Part shown: one piece after another, positions 36,229 to 48,300 of the stretch | How the letters are laid out: each line of letters starts with the position of its first letter | Position numbering within the stretch: the stretch's first letter is position 1 | NCBI GenBank assembly: GCA_028641055.1 | Contig: CM054063.1 | Span: 41,797,304 to 41,861,303, forward strand | DNA from: Alopecurus myosuroides | Lineage: Eukaryota; Streptophyta; Magnoliopsida; Poales; Poaceae | Length of the DNA stretch: 64,000 nt | Direction: 5' to 3' | Position numbers and translations under genes: made by a program | Notes under the pieces: model-generated | The model's input: only the letters and a program-made list of their open reading frames with translations | Databases searched by the model: none | Told to the model about the DNA's origin: nothing

Positions 36229-39200
36229 TCACGAATGAAAACAACGGAGTAGAGCTACATTCCAAGGGCGCTTAGATTCCTCTCCAGCTTTATCCGGCCT
36301 GTTCTTCTGTGATGGCTGTGCGTCGACAAGATAATATGCATCATTGTGTAGAGCCTTGCTCACAATGAATGGCCCTTCCCACGGAGGAGATAGCTTGTGC
36401 ATCCCGGCTGTGCGCTGCACGAGCCTAAGCACCATATCTCCTTCTCGGAAAACCCTTGGGTTCACTTTCCGGCTATGATAACGCCTCAAGTTTTGCTGGT
36501 AAACAGCTGATCGTGATAGAGTAAGCTCTCTTGCTTCTTCTAGCAGGTCAACGTCATCTTCTCGAGCTTCTCTCGCCTCCGCCTCAGTGTAGAGGGTTAC
36601 TCAGGGGGAGTCATGCTCTAGGTCAATTGGCAACACGGCCTCAGCGCCATAAACCAAGAAGAATGGTGTGTAGCCGGTTGACCGGTTAGGGGTAGTCCTT
36701 AGACTCCACAACACCGCTGGCAACTCGTCTAACCAACACCCCGGTGTTTTCAGCAGCGGCTCAATCAGCCTTGGCTTTATGCCTGAAAGCACCATGCCAT
36801 TTTCTCTTTCCACCTGCCCATTGGAGGCGGGATGCGCGACAGACGCGACATCTAGTCTGATGTGCTTATCTCTGCAGAATCTCACCATGGCGCCCTCAGC
36901 AAAATTCGTGCCGTTATCCATGATGATGCTGTGCGGGTAGCCGTATCTCAGAATCACATCCTTCAGGAAACTCACAGCTGTGGCTCCATCACATTTCCGA
37001 ATAGGCTTCACTTCAATCCACTTGGTGAACTTAACAACCATGACCAAGATGTGAGTCATGTTGCCTCTAGCCGGCTTGAAGGGACCAACCATATCCAGAC
37101 ACCAAACAGCAAATGGCCAAGTAATGGGAATGGTTTTCAACTCGGAAGCAGGCATGTGGATCTTACTTGCGAATCTTTGGCAGCCATTGCACTTCCTCAC
37201 AATATCTTCAGCTTGCTTCAAAGCAGTGAGCCAGATGAAGCCATGCCGAAAAGCCTTCTTGACCAGAGCCCAGGAAGAGGCGTGATGCCCACATTCTCCT
37301 TGATGTATTTCCACTAGAATTTCTTCTCCTTCTTCCGGTTCCACACAGCGTTGTAGCACGCCAGTGGGACTCCTCTTATGCAGCGCTTCTCTGAAAATGG
37401 TGTAGCCCTTGGATCTTCTCTGAATTTGCCTTGCGGTAACCTCGTCATATGGCAGTGTGCCGTCCTTTAGAAAGGATAATATGGGCATAGCCCAACTCGG
37501 TGTTTCCCGTGCGGGAAACACTGGTTGGTCCACTTCCATCGGAGCAGCCACCACTGCGTCTTCTTCTGAGTTGGGGTTGACTCTCTGCAGCCCCGAACGG
37601 TTTTCAAGGACTTCCTCAATGAATGCGACAGTCCCCGAGTTGAGAGGGGCAGTCCCCGAGTAAGGAGGGGCAGTCCCCGGGTTGCAGGCGCCAGTCCCCG
37701 GGATGGAGACTGCAGTCCCCGGGTCCTCTTTTGCACCTTCCCAGTCAATCTCCATTGGAACTGCTTCTTCGTTAGGCAGAGAAGGAACGAAGATGGACTC
37801 CGAGTTGGGGGATGGCTTGATGGATGGCTTTCTCAAATGCTCCAAGGCAATCCCACCGGGATGTACTGCCGAGAAGACCCCAACTTGGACAGCTCATCTG
37901 CTGCTTCATTCTCTGCCCGGTGGATGTGTTGGAACTCGAAGCCTTCAAAGAATCCGGTCATAGTTTGTACCAGGAAGCGGTATGACGCCATGTTGGCATC
38001 CAAAGCATCCCAAGTACCAGAAACTTGCTGCACAACCAGATCCGAGTCGCCATAACATATGATGCGCTGCACACCAACTTCCTTGGCTACCTTCAAGCCA
38101 TGTACCACAGCCTCGTACTCTGCTACGTTGTTGGACGCCTTGAAGTGGATTTGCAGCACGTATTTGAGTTGATCTCGCTTGGGTGACGTGAGCACTACAC
38201 CAGCGCCCAGGCCTTCCTTCACTTTGGAGCCATCAAAGTGCATCTTCCAGTAATTGGTTGCGGGAGAAGGAGGCTCGTACTGCACCTCAGCCCAATCCAC
38301 AAGAAATTCCGCCCGAATCTGAGACTTGATGGCTTCTCTTCTCGCATACGCGGGAGCGTACGCGGCCAGCTCGATTTCCCACTTGGCTATTCTGCCACTT
38401 GCTTCCTTGTTGCCCATGATATCCGAGATGGGAGCCGAGCTCACCACAGTGATAGGATGTTCCTGGAAATAGTGCTTCAACTTCTTTGCGCCCAGGTACA
38501 CGCCGTAAGTCATCTTCTGGTAGTGCGGGTAGTTCTGTTTGGAGCTGGACAGCACCTCAGTGAGATAATATACTGGCCGCTGCACACTCTTGCCTTCCTC
38601 TTCTCGCTCCACCACAATCACCACGCTGACTACCCGGTTGGTAGCAGTAATGTATAGCAGCATTGGCTCTTTGGGTAGCGGACTAGCCAAGATGGGAGCG
38701 CTACCCAACATCGCTTTCAGCTCATCGAATGCCACATCAGCTTGCGGTGTCCAGACGAACTTTTCGCTTTTCTTCATCAACTGATACAGAGGCAGGGCCT
38801 TCTCGCCCATTCTGCCCAAGAAACGACTCAGAGATGCCAAGCAACCAGTGAATTTTTGCACATCCTTCAGGGATCTCGGCAAAGACATGCCCTCAATAGC
38901 TTTTATCTTTGAAGGATTGGCCTCAATGCCCCGACTGGATACCAAGAAGCCGAGTAGCTTGCCAGCCGGGACGCCAAAGGTGCATTTACTCGGATTCAGC
39001 TTCATCTTATACTTGCGCAAATTGGCAAAAGTTTCCTCAAGGTCACTAAGCAGAGTATGTGTTTTATTCGTTTTGATGACAATGTCATCTACGTACACCT
39101 GCACATTTTTGCATGCATCTCTGATAAGTAGCACCTGCATTCCGCAACCCAAAGCACATGACACGATAGCAATAAGCCCCGTACAGGGTAATGAAAGCAG

Positions 39201-39655
39201 TCTTTATTTGATCAGCAGGGTTGAGAGCTATCTGATGAAAACCAGAGTAGGCATCTATGAAAGACAAAATCTCATAACCAGCAGTGGAATCGATGCGGGG
39301 TAGCGGAAAGGGATCCTTGGGGCAGGCCTTGCAAGTCGGTGTAGTCGACGCACATGCGCCATGCGGTAGCGGCCTTGGGGTCCTCCTTCTTCTTCTCAAC
39401 CATGACCGGGTTGGCTAGCCAATCCGGATGCAACACCTCCATGATGAAATTGCTTATCAGCAGCTTGGTGATCTGATCACCGATGGCCTTTATTCTCTCA
39501 TCTCCGAAGCGGCGCATACTCTGCTTCACTGGTTTGGCGTCAGGATGCACATGTAGCGAGAGCTCAACCAACACTCTCGGGACACCTGGTAGATCCTCAT
39601 TGGACCAGGCGAACACGTCCCGATTCTCACGGAGGAAGTGGATGAGCTCGCTTTC
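36229..39655 (-). pseudogene. Element B pol remnant
   Basis: Reading minus strand from the amber codon: RT starts in the gag frame (RENRDVFAWSNEDLPG). Near 39335 a short loss shifts the frame, and near 39290 a 12-bp loss within a repeated ATCGAT removes four residues. Near 39115 a 26-bp deletion flanked by 'aat' removes residues just before the YVDD box. RNase H and second RNase H are open in 37833-39164 (FDGSKVKEG; CYGDSDLVVQQ). Integrase is open in 36601-37845, with HHCC region and core, although TDNGTNF has become MDNGTNF, losing no Asp. The C-terminal part is at 36229-36489 after another break. Confidence 0.9.
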
Positions 39656-42600
39656 CTATTTCTCCCCCAACCCCGAGCCAATGATGGCAACACGATCGGG
39701 GAACTCAGGGTCGACCTGGATCTTCTTTGTCTCCTGGGATGCCTGGAACACCGTCCCGTGCTGGGAACTCGGCATGCCAGGCGCACCACCTTGCGCGGAC
39801 TGCGCCATAGCCACCACCTTGTACATCTTCTTCTTCTCGGCAGCAATCACCATAGACTCCGCCAACTGAGAACCAGCAGAGGCACACTCCATAGATTTCT
39901 TGTAATCGCGAGAGATGGTGATCACGCCATTGGGACCAGGGATCTTCATCTTCAAATATGCAGCATGAGTAGAGGCCATGAACTTGCTCAGAGCAGGCCT
40001 GCCGAGTAGGGCGTGATAAGGGCTCTGATGGTCAACTACCTCGAACTGCAGCCTCTCTATGCGGCAGTTCTCCCTCGTGCCGAATAGAACGTCTATCCAC
40101 ACTCGGCCCATTGGAGAACAAGAAACTCCCGACACAATGCCGTGGAAAGTGGTCTTGCTGGGTAGCAGCATGTTCTCGGCCATTCCGAGCTTCTCAAGCG
40201 TGTCCCTGTACACGATGTTGGTGCTGCTGCCGTTGTCGATCAGTACCTTGCTGAACCTCACGTTCTTCTGAGGACCCAAGAAGGTGGGATCCAGCACAAA
40301 GGCGTAGCTACCCGGGTTGGGCATCACCTTAGGATGATCTGCTCTGGAGCACGTGATCTCTTGGTTGCACCAGTGCAGGTAGTGAGGAACAACAGGGATC
40401 ACATCATTGACCTCCATGGCTCGCCTGTGCTGAGACTGCTTGTCGGCAGGCTCAGAAGTGAAGATCATATACCTCTCGTGATGCTCCTGGTACTGATTGC
40501 GGCCCCCATCACCCTTGTTACCATTGTTGTTGCCCCGGTTGTTGTTGTTGTTGTTGTTGTTGCGGTTGCGCTTGTTGTTGTTGTTGTTGTTGCGGTAGCC
40601 ATCGTTGTTGAAGTAGCGGTTGGCTCCTAAAGCCACCTGGTTCACATTTTCTCTTCTCGGGAAAGCTGGAGGCCGGGCAGCGGGTGCGCGAGCAGGCTGC
40701 ACATTGGCATTCGTAGCTGGAAGAGGAGGAGGAGGAGGCAGGCCCTCATTCTTGATCTCTTCCCACCAACTGCACTGCCGAGTAGTGTGGTTGGCAGGTC
40801 TAGCAGGATGCTGAGTATGGAAGCTGCATGGGCCATCCTTCATGTCCTTGAAGACAAAGTTCTGAACAGGACCCGAGTTGCCGCTACCCTGCTGGGGAGC
40901 ATTGTACGGCTTCTTGATGCCTTGGCCCTGATTCTGGTTCTGCCCATACTGGGCTCCAGCAGTTTTTGGCCTCTGGCTACTCCCAGCTCCGGTAGCCACA
41001 TCATTCACCTCCTCAGGATCGTATCGGGTATCAATCCGGTCACCTCTGTGCTTGTTGCGGAACTCATTGCGCTTGTTGTTGTTGTAGCTCCTTCTCGGCT
41101 CTGCAGCATCAAGAAGAGGCTGAGTTGGGTCGCCGAGTGCATATTGATCCGCAATCCGGATGGTCTCAGCGAGAGTACTCGGCATCTCTCTCTGCAGCCT
41201 TTGCCACAACATGCTGCCATGCCTGCAGCCTTGCGCGAACCAAGTGATGGCCTGGGCCTCGTTTACACCTTCACAGGTGTTCCTCAGAGTACTCCACCGA
41301 GTAAGATACTCTCGGTCCGTCTCCTCTTCCCGCTGCCTGCAAGCGGATAGTTGCTGCGGCCTATTCGGCCTCTGGTAGGTGCTGGTGAAGTTGCTGACAA
41401 AGGCCTCCGCGAAGTCAAGCCAGCAGTTGATGCTGTGCTTGGGCAGGTTGTTGAGCCAAGTTCTTGCTGGTCCTTCTAGCATCTGCGGGATGTACCGCAC
41501 AGCCCATCTCCGGTTGCCGCCTGCAATGTGCACGGCTGTGACATAGTCATTGAGCCAGTCTTCCGGCTTGGTGCTGCCGTTGTAACGCTTGGTCCCCCTA
41601 GCGAGCTGGAACTGCTTCACGGATGGCTCTGTCATGATGCGTGGGCCAAAACAATCTGGGCCAGGAGGACCCTTGCTCTCGAGTTGCGCGGACAGATTGA
41701 TCCTGTCCAGCTTGTACCTGGCATCACTAGGCTCCAGCACACGCTCACCCACGCGATCCGTGATATCATAGCCAGCCAACCCCATAGCCGAGTAGCCATC
41801 ATCATATCTGTCCACCTGCACTACTGCAGGTTGCTCCATCGGGTTGGCGGCTGGCGCGATAGCACGCGGCTGCTGCCTCTGCCGAGTAGGCTGAGCAATC
41901 TGATGCCGAGAAGGGCCGGGGCGACCTTCATCTCGCGTCTGGCTATGAGCTTTATGGGCTTGATAGCCTGCTCCTGCAGCGTTGGTTTTTGACCGGACTG
42001 TCGCGGCACATCTTGCTGTTTCGCGGCGACAGCCGGGTCGTACACCTGCATCTGTCTATCTCTACCAGAGTACCCACTCCGGTCCTTCTCACGGCTGGGA
42101 TGCGGTGATGAGGCTTGATCGTTAGATCTGACCGCATGCGAATGCACCACCTGAGAAGCTCCAGCACCCGGATTGGCTTTCCGGAACTCCTCGTTCTGCC
42201 TAGCAGCCTCTAGCACTAGGTCATTGAGCCTCTCCTGCTGCCTAACGCGCGCGTCGCCAGCGAGATGCGGCAACTCAGCAGCTACAGCCTCAGCGGCTCT
42301 AAGGGTTTTGGCGGGGGTGCGGTATCTAGGCCTGGTGGAGGTGTTTGCGGTGGCAGATTGGCTAGGAGCCTCTACAACTGTCGCCATCTCGGCGCCTAAG
42401 TTGCGACGCGTAGCGCCTACTTTGCTAGCCTTCCTAGCAACGGGAGTAAAGCCGTGGGCCTTCTTGTACTCGTTCTGATCTAGGTTAAGCTCAAGCCTAA
42501 CCTTATCCAGCTCCGCCTGCTCCGCGAGCAACTCCTGGCGTTGCCGGTTGAGCTGCGCCCTCATGGTCAAGAGCTCAAGCTCTGTGGGAGGCGGCATGCC

Positions 42601-43125
42601 CATCCGCGCGGCGGATGCCGGTATCGTCGGAGTAGTGGAGAGGGGGAGATTGTAGTCCTTCTCGTAGGGCTTGTGGGTCTTCCCGCCAGCACTCGAGCCA
42701 GCGAGATCCTCGATGACGCCCGCGGCAGCAGCCGCACCCTTCCCGGCATCAGCAGCCAGGCCGGCCACCATCACCTCCACACTGTCCGCAGAACGACCAA
42801 TCGGCCTTCCGCGGGCAGCGATGACAGCAGGGGGATCTTCCGCGACGTGCACCTGCTCGGGGTATTCGCGGACGACAGTGGTGGCGACGTAGACGAGGTG
42901 CGAGCCGAAGGAGAGCACCGTGCCGCCTTCTGGCATGGCCCTACTGCCGAAATCGCCGGCGTTGTCGATGACGAAGTCGAAGGAGCCGAATCTATGGACA
43001 AGGCCACATATTACGCGCTCCCCCGTAGCAGAAATGGATCCCGTCCGAACGTAAACTCCAGCCAGCGCCGCTGGTTGCCCCACGGTGGGCGCCAACTGTC
43101 GTGGTGGTGTCACGGCAGATGCCAT
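39656..43125 (-). pseudogene. Element B gag-protease, one frameshift
   Basis: ATG at 43125 lies inside the 5' LTR, and the frame runs across the primer-binding site (MASAVTPPRQLAPTVGQ). The first segment (43125 to 41821) ends early because of a one-base difference from C near 42000. The second segment (41839 to 39656) carries the gag core, a Cys/His cluster, an Asn-rich tract and the protease motif DNGSS (here DNGSSTNIV). It ends in TAG at the same place as in A and C. The rest is well preserved, so a single event inactivated gag. Confidence 0.9.
43079..43096 (-). other. Element B primer-binding site (tRNA-Lys)
   Basis: On the minus strand TGGCGCCCACCGTGGGGC directly follows the 5' LTR after two bases (gt...). 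It is the exact complement of the 3' end of plant tRNA-Lys(CUU) including CCA, from memory of that tRNA. C has the same site. Confidence 0.8.
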
Positions 43126-43964
43126 AGGATGGCTAAAGATGTGGGGACGATGGACGCTGGAGGTGCTTGGGGAGGGATCACGCAGCAAGTAGCCGCGTGT
43201 GGGATGAATCTATCACTGCAAACAACAAGATCTACCCAGGTTCAGGGCCCTCGTGTGGAGGTAAAACCCCTACTCCTGCCTTTCTCTTCTTATATTTGTG
43301 TCTCACCGAGTAGCCACAGTACAGGTTTTGCCTACAGCCGAGTAGCCACTCTTCTCTCTAGGTGAAGATCTAGGGTTTCCTATCGTGTGTCCAACCGTCC
43401 CGTGTCGTCGTCCCTCGCGCAGGAGGGGGCAGGGCACTTTATATACTGGTGCCCAGCCGGATACAACCAACAGGGAAAAGTACAAACAGATGTCGACATA
43501 GTGTGCACACTGCACACTTCCAGCTTCCCGCTGACAGCTTTGGCTTCCTAATTTGTCTTGTATGGAAAGTCGTTGTGCAAAACCAAGATGACATTCTGTT
43601 ATCACTGCCACGACCATAGGGTAGGCCCCCTAACCTGCACCGCCCTGCTGACACCCTGACGCGGATAAGCACGCGCTCTGCAGATGAACAGTGCACCAGT
43701 ACGGACCCAGGATACGCGGGATCCTGTGTCAGAACGGCTCCTTTGACTTTTGGTCCGAGTAGGAACCCACTCCCTCTACTCGGACCTCTTCTCTACTCGG
43801 AAGATTATAACTTCCTTGATTCTTTCTCCTGGCCATCAGCGTGTACGCTCGAATAGCAGTCGACCGGGTAGCGAGTACCGGGTAGCCAGCTACTCTGCCA
43901 AACGTCTCTTCTGATCTTGTCCTTAGCACTTGCCTATACCCTTCTCGGGGGTAACCCCCCGACA
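43097..43964 (-). repeat. Element B 5' LTR (right copy)
   Basis: 868 bp. The minus-strand TATA box (TATATAAA) corresponds to 43438-43445. Followed on the right by the target duplication GGTGG. It carries the gag start codon (43123-43125) about 28 bases before its end. Confidence 0.92.
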
Positions 43965-44465
43965 GGTGGCGGAGGCCTTGACGCCTCGAAAGCTGCGACC
44001 CTGCAGTCGGGGGAGGTTTCGCACACCTTCGAGCTGGTGATGGCCGCGATCTTCTTCTCGAACTCGACGTTCGAGAGCTCTTCGCGACTCACGCGACTGG
44101 GGTCTTCAGTGCCCTGGTACTCCCACATCGTGGAAGGCCTGTCATGTAGGGGCTGAATCCTGCGCTTGAGGAAGATGCTCGCCAGGCGCAGACCATTCAG
44201 CACAACTCCGGCGGCTTGGTCCCGTAGGGCAACCACCTTGGCGAGTAGCAGCGTGACTATCTGGTTTTCTTCAGCCGACAACTTATGCGCCCAGGACATC
44301 CGCTTCTTCAGAACAGCGAATGGGTTGAATTTCTGGATTCCATCCGAGCTGTTGTCGGTGACGAAGAACAACTTCCTTCTCCACCCTTGAGCGGAGTCAA
44401 TGAAGTGCATCCCGAAGTAGCTGACGTCCGATTTTGCCTGGATTCCGAAACCGCCGGTGCGTAGC
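43965..44465 (-). pseudogene. Element D, piece 2: middle of antisense exon 1
   Basis: Between B and C lies 501 bp of element D that is open on the minus strand. It encodes a helical segment (AEENQIVTLLLAKVVALRDQ, then GLRLASIFLKRRIQPLHDRP) that continues the N-terminal domain encoded at 59752-60221 and ends at a donor site read at 29212. The flanks are B's GGTGG target duplication on the left and C's GTAGC on the right. Confidence 0.75.
44461..44465. repeat. Target duplication GTAGC, left of element C
   Basis: GTAGC at 44461-44465 recurs at 59747-59751, immediately after C's 3' LTR. The perfect five-base duplication defines C as a complete insertion of 15,281 bp. Confidence 0.94.
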
Positions 44466-45375
44466 TGTCGGGGGGTTACCCCCGAGTAGGGTAAAGACAG
44501 GTGGTAAAGGCCGCGTACAAAAGAGAGGTTTGGCCGAGTAGCCGACTACCGGGTACTCGCTACCCGGTCGACTGCTACCCGGTCTCACCTCAAGATGGCC
44601 AGAAGGAGATATCAATCAGTTTCTACCATGTCGAGTAGAAGGTTTGGCCCGAGTACAATTGGCGGGAACATTTGGCGGGAAACTACTCGGGCAGGAAGTC
44701 AAAGGAGCCGTTCTGACACAGGATCCCGCGTATCCTGGGTCCGTACTTGGCAGCATTCGAACTACTGTTCACGTGGGGACGGCCTGCCTGACAGTGACAG
44801 CATGGAAGCAGTCGGTGGCAGGATAAGGGGGCCCTACTCTGTGACTAGGTACAGTGATACCAGTCTGTCCCCTAGTTTTGCCCAACGACTTTACAGAAGC
44901 AGCCAAGACCAACGACCAAAGCTGTCAGCGGGTACTCGGAGAAAGGACAGTGTGGACACTATGTCGACACTTGTCTAGGATTTGGACGTATCCGGCTGGG
45001 CACCATGTATATAAGGTGCACCGCCGCCTCCTGCGCGAGGCATGCTCATATGCTCCCATAGTGGCTCACTAGAAACCCTAGAAACCCTAAGTTCTTGACC
45101 TAGCTCTACTCGGAGAGGGGCAAGGGGCTACTCGGTAGCGTTACTATTTGTACTGTGGCTACTCGGTGAGACACCGTAATACATAGAGAAAGGCAGGAGT
45201 AGGGGTTTTACCTCCTCACGAGGGCCCTGAACCTGGGTACATCGTGTTGTTTGTGTTGTGTGGATCTTACCTCACGCGGCTACTCGTCGCGTGATCCCTC
45301 CCCGGACACCTCCAGCGTCCATCGTCCCCACATCTTTAGCCATCCCATGGCATCTGCCGTGACACCACCACGACA
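44466..45375 (+). repeat. Element C 5' LTR
   Basis: 910 bp, TGTCGGGGGG...CCACGACA. TATA box TATATAAG at 45008-45015, so transcription should start about 30 bases downstream, within the GC-rich 'ccgccgcctcctgcgcg'. The R/U5 part includes the block 'ggggttttacctcc...gaacctgggta' (45191-45240) shared with D's LTR. The gag ATG is at 45347-45349. The 127-codon open frame at 44595-44978 is identical in both LTRs and lies in U3; I do not regard it as a gene. Confidence 0.94.
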
Positions 45376-48300
45376 GTTGGCGCCCACCGTGGGGCAACCA
45401 GCGGCGCTGGCTGGAGTTACTGTTCGGACGGGATCTTCATCTGCGGAGCGCGTAGTTTGTGGCCTTGTCCACAGATTCGGCTCCTTCGACTTCGTCACCG
45501 ACAACGCCGGCTGTTTCGGCGGCAAGGCCATGCCGGAGGGCGGCTCGGTGATCTCCTTCGGCTCGCATCTCGTCTACGTCGCCACCGTCGCCAACGATGC
45601 CTACCCCGAGCTGGTGCACGACGCGGAGGATCCTCCCGCGGTTGTTGCTGCTCGTGGAAGGCCTGCATGCAGCTCTGCGTGCTGCGCTGAGGTGATGGTG
45701 ACGGGCGTGGCGGCAAACGTGGGCGCAGCTGCTACTGGCGCTGCGGCCGTCGTCGAGGAGGTTGACGACCCGCCCGCGGGTGGCAGGACCCACCGGCCTT
45801 ACGAGAAGGAGAGCAACCTGCCACCTTCCACGTCTACGGTCATCCCCGCGTCTGCAGCGCGAACCGGCATGCCCACGCCCACCGACGTCGAGCTCCTAGC
45901 CGTGCGGGAGCAACTCGAGCGGCAACGCCAGGAACTGCTCGCCGAGCAGGCGGAGTTGGAGAAGATCAGGCTTGAGCTGAGTCTAGACCAGCTCGAGTAC
46001 AACAAGGCTCACGGCTTCACGCCGGTGACCAGGAGGCCTAGCAGGGTAGGCGCTACGCGGCGCAACCTAGGCGCCGAGATGGCGACTGTTGCGGAGGAGC
46101 CCGCGCAGTCCGCCACCGCGAACACCTTCACAAGGCCAAGGTATAGCACACCCGCCAAGACGCTGCGAGCTGCGGAGGCTGTGGCTGCCGAGTTGCCGCG
46201 CCTAGAGGGAGAGGCGCGTCGCAGGCAACAGGAGAGGCTTGGCGAGCTGGTGCTGGAGGCCGCCAGGCAGAACGAGGAGTTCCGGAAGGCCAACCCGGGA
46301 GCTGGAGCTTCGCAGGTGGTGCACTCGCACGCGGCTAGATCTAACGATCAAGCCTCATCTCCGCATCCTAGCCGCGAGAAGAGCCGCAGCGGGCGTACGG
46401 GGAGAGACAGGCAAATGCAGGTGTATGACCCGGCTGCTGCCGCGAAACAGGTTGTTGTGCCGCAGCAGCCCGGGCAGGAACACAACGCTGCAAGAGCAGG
46501 CTCTCAAGTCCATCAAGCTCAAAGCCGTGTCCGAGAAGCCGCACGTCCGGGTACTTCTCGGCAACCCGCAGCTCCGCCTACTCGGCAGAGGCAGCAGCCG
46601 CGCCCAGTGGCACCAGTCGCCAACCCGGTGGAGCAGCCAGCTGCTATGCAGGTGGATAGGTATGATGATGGCTACTCGGCTATGGAGATGGCTGGTTATG
46701 ACATCCATGACCGTGTCGGTGAGCGCGTGTTGGCGCCTGGAGATGCAAGGCACCAGCTGGACCGTATCAGCTTGTCGGCGCGGCTTGAGAGCACGGGTCC
46801 TCCTGGCCCCGAGTGCTTTGGCCCGCGCATCATGAACGAGCCGTCCGTGAAGGGCTTTCAGCTCGCAAGAGGCACCAAGAGCTACAATGGTAGCACCAAG
46901 CCTGAAGATTGGCTCAACGACTACGTCACCGCGGTCCATATCGCGAATGGCAACAGGAGATGGGCGGTGCGCTATGTGCCGCAGATGCTAGAGGGTCCAG
47001 CTCGCACTTGGCTCAACAACTTGCCCAAGAACAGCATTAACTGCTGGCTGGACTTCTCGGATGCCTTCATCAGCAACTTCACCAGCACCTACAAGAGGCC
47101 GAATAGGCCACAGCAGTTGTCGGCTTGCCGGCAGCGAGAAGACGAGACGGACCGCGAGTACCTTACTCGGTGGAGCACCTTGAGGAACACCTGTGAGGGC
47201 GTGAATGAGGCGCAGGCCATCACTTGGTTTGCGCAGGGTTGCCGACATGGCAGCATGCTTTGGCAAAGATTGCAGAGGGAGATGCCCAACACCCTGGCCG
47301 AGACCATCAAGATTGCGGATCAGTACGCACTCGGTGATCCTACTCAGCCACTGATGGATTCCTCTGAGCCGAGAAGAAACTTCAACAGCAGCAAGCGCAA
47401 CGAGTTCCGCAACAAGCGCCGAGTAGATGCTCGGTATGATCCCGAGGAGGTGAATGCAGTGAATATCGGAGGCGGTGGTGGCCAAAGGCAAAAACCTGCT
47501 GGAGCCTACGGGCAGAACCAGAACCAGGGCCAAGGCAACAAGAAACCGTTCCGCACTGCGCAGTCGGGTAGCGGGAACTCCGAGCAGCCGAAGAAGTTTG
47601 TCTTCGATGACATGAAGGATGGCCCATGCAGCTTTCATACTCATCACCCCTCAAGGCCTGCGAACCACACTACTCGGCAATGCGAATGGTGGGATGTGAT
47701 CAAGAGTGATGGCTTGCCTCCTCCACCTCCTCTGCCAGCCGCGAATGCCACTGTTCAGCCTACTCGCGCTCCCGCAGCTCGGCCGCCAGTCTATCCGAGA
47801 AGAGAGAATGTCAACCAGGTGGCTTTAGGAGCCAACCAGAACTTCAACAATGAGAGATACCGCAACAACAACAACAACTACAACCGCAACAACAACAACA
47901 GAGGCAACAACAACTATCAGGGCAACAACAATGGCAACAATGGCAACAATGGCAACAACGGGGGCAATGGCCCTAACCAGTACCAAGAGCACCATGAGAG
48001 CTATATGATCTTCACTTCCGAGGCAGTCGACAAGCAGTCACAGCACAGGCGGGCCATGGAGGTCAATGCAGTGATCCCGGCTGTACCTCACTACATGTAC
48101 TGGTGTGACCAGGAGATCAGGTGGACTCGGGCAGATCACCCCAAGGTGATGCCCAATCCGGGTACCTATGCCTTGGTGCTGGATCCCACCTTCTTGGGCC
48201 CCGAGAAGAATGTGAGGTTCAGCAAGGTGCTGATCGACAACGGCAGCAGCATCAACATTGTGTACAAGGATACACTCGAGAAGCTTGGCCTGGCCGAGAA

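Larger units (their letters stand above)
29220..43964 (-). mobile_element. Element B: complete Tat-lineage gypsy, degraded coding
   Basis: Two 868-bp LTRs (29220-30087 and 43097-43964) with TGTCG/CGACA ends and a GGTGG target duplication. Reading minus strand: 5' LTR, tRNA-Lys primer site, gag-protease (43125 to 39656), pol (39655 to about 36232), spacer, antisense gene (now plus strand, 30792-35558), 3' LTR. I counted about 22 differences between the LTRs, about 2.5%, older than C. gag carries a frameshift, pol has several small deletions, and the antisense gene has nonsense codons. Confidence 0.94.

Noticed and set aside
40540..40620. Microsatellite or CRISPR-like repeat (GTT repeats)
   Set aside because: It is the reverse strand of the Asn-coding AAC repeats in gag of B; no spacers or regular repeat units.
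44595..44978. 127-codon open frame, identical at 58966-59349
   Set aside because: It lies in U3 of both LTRs of element C, so identity is due to LTR duplication; composition and lack of domain suggest a chance frame.
45376..45395. Partial tRNA gene resemblance at the primer sites
   Set aside because: Only the 18-base complement of the tRNA 3' end is present, next to an LTR; it is a primer-binding site.
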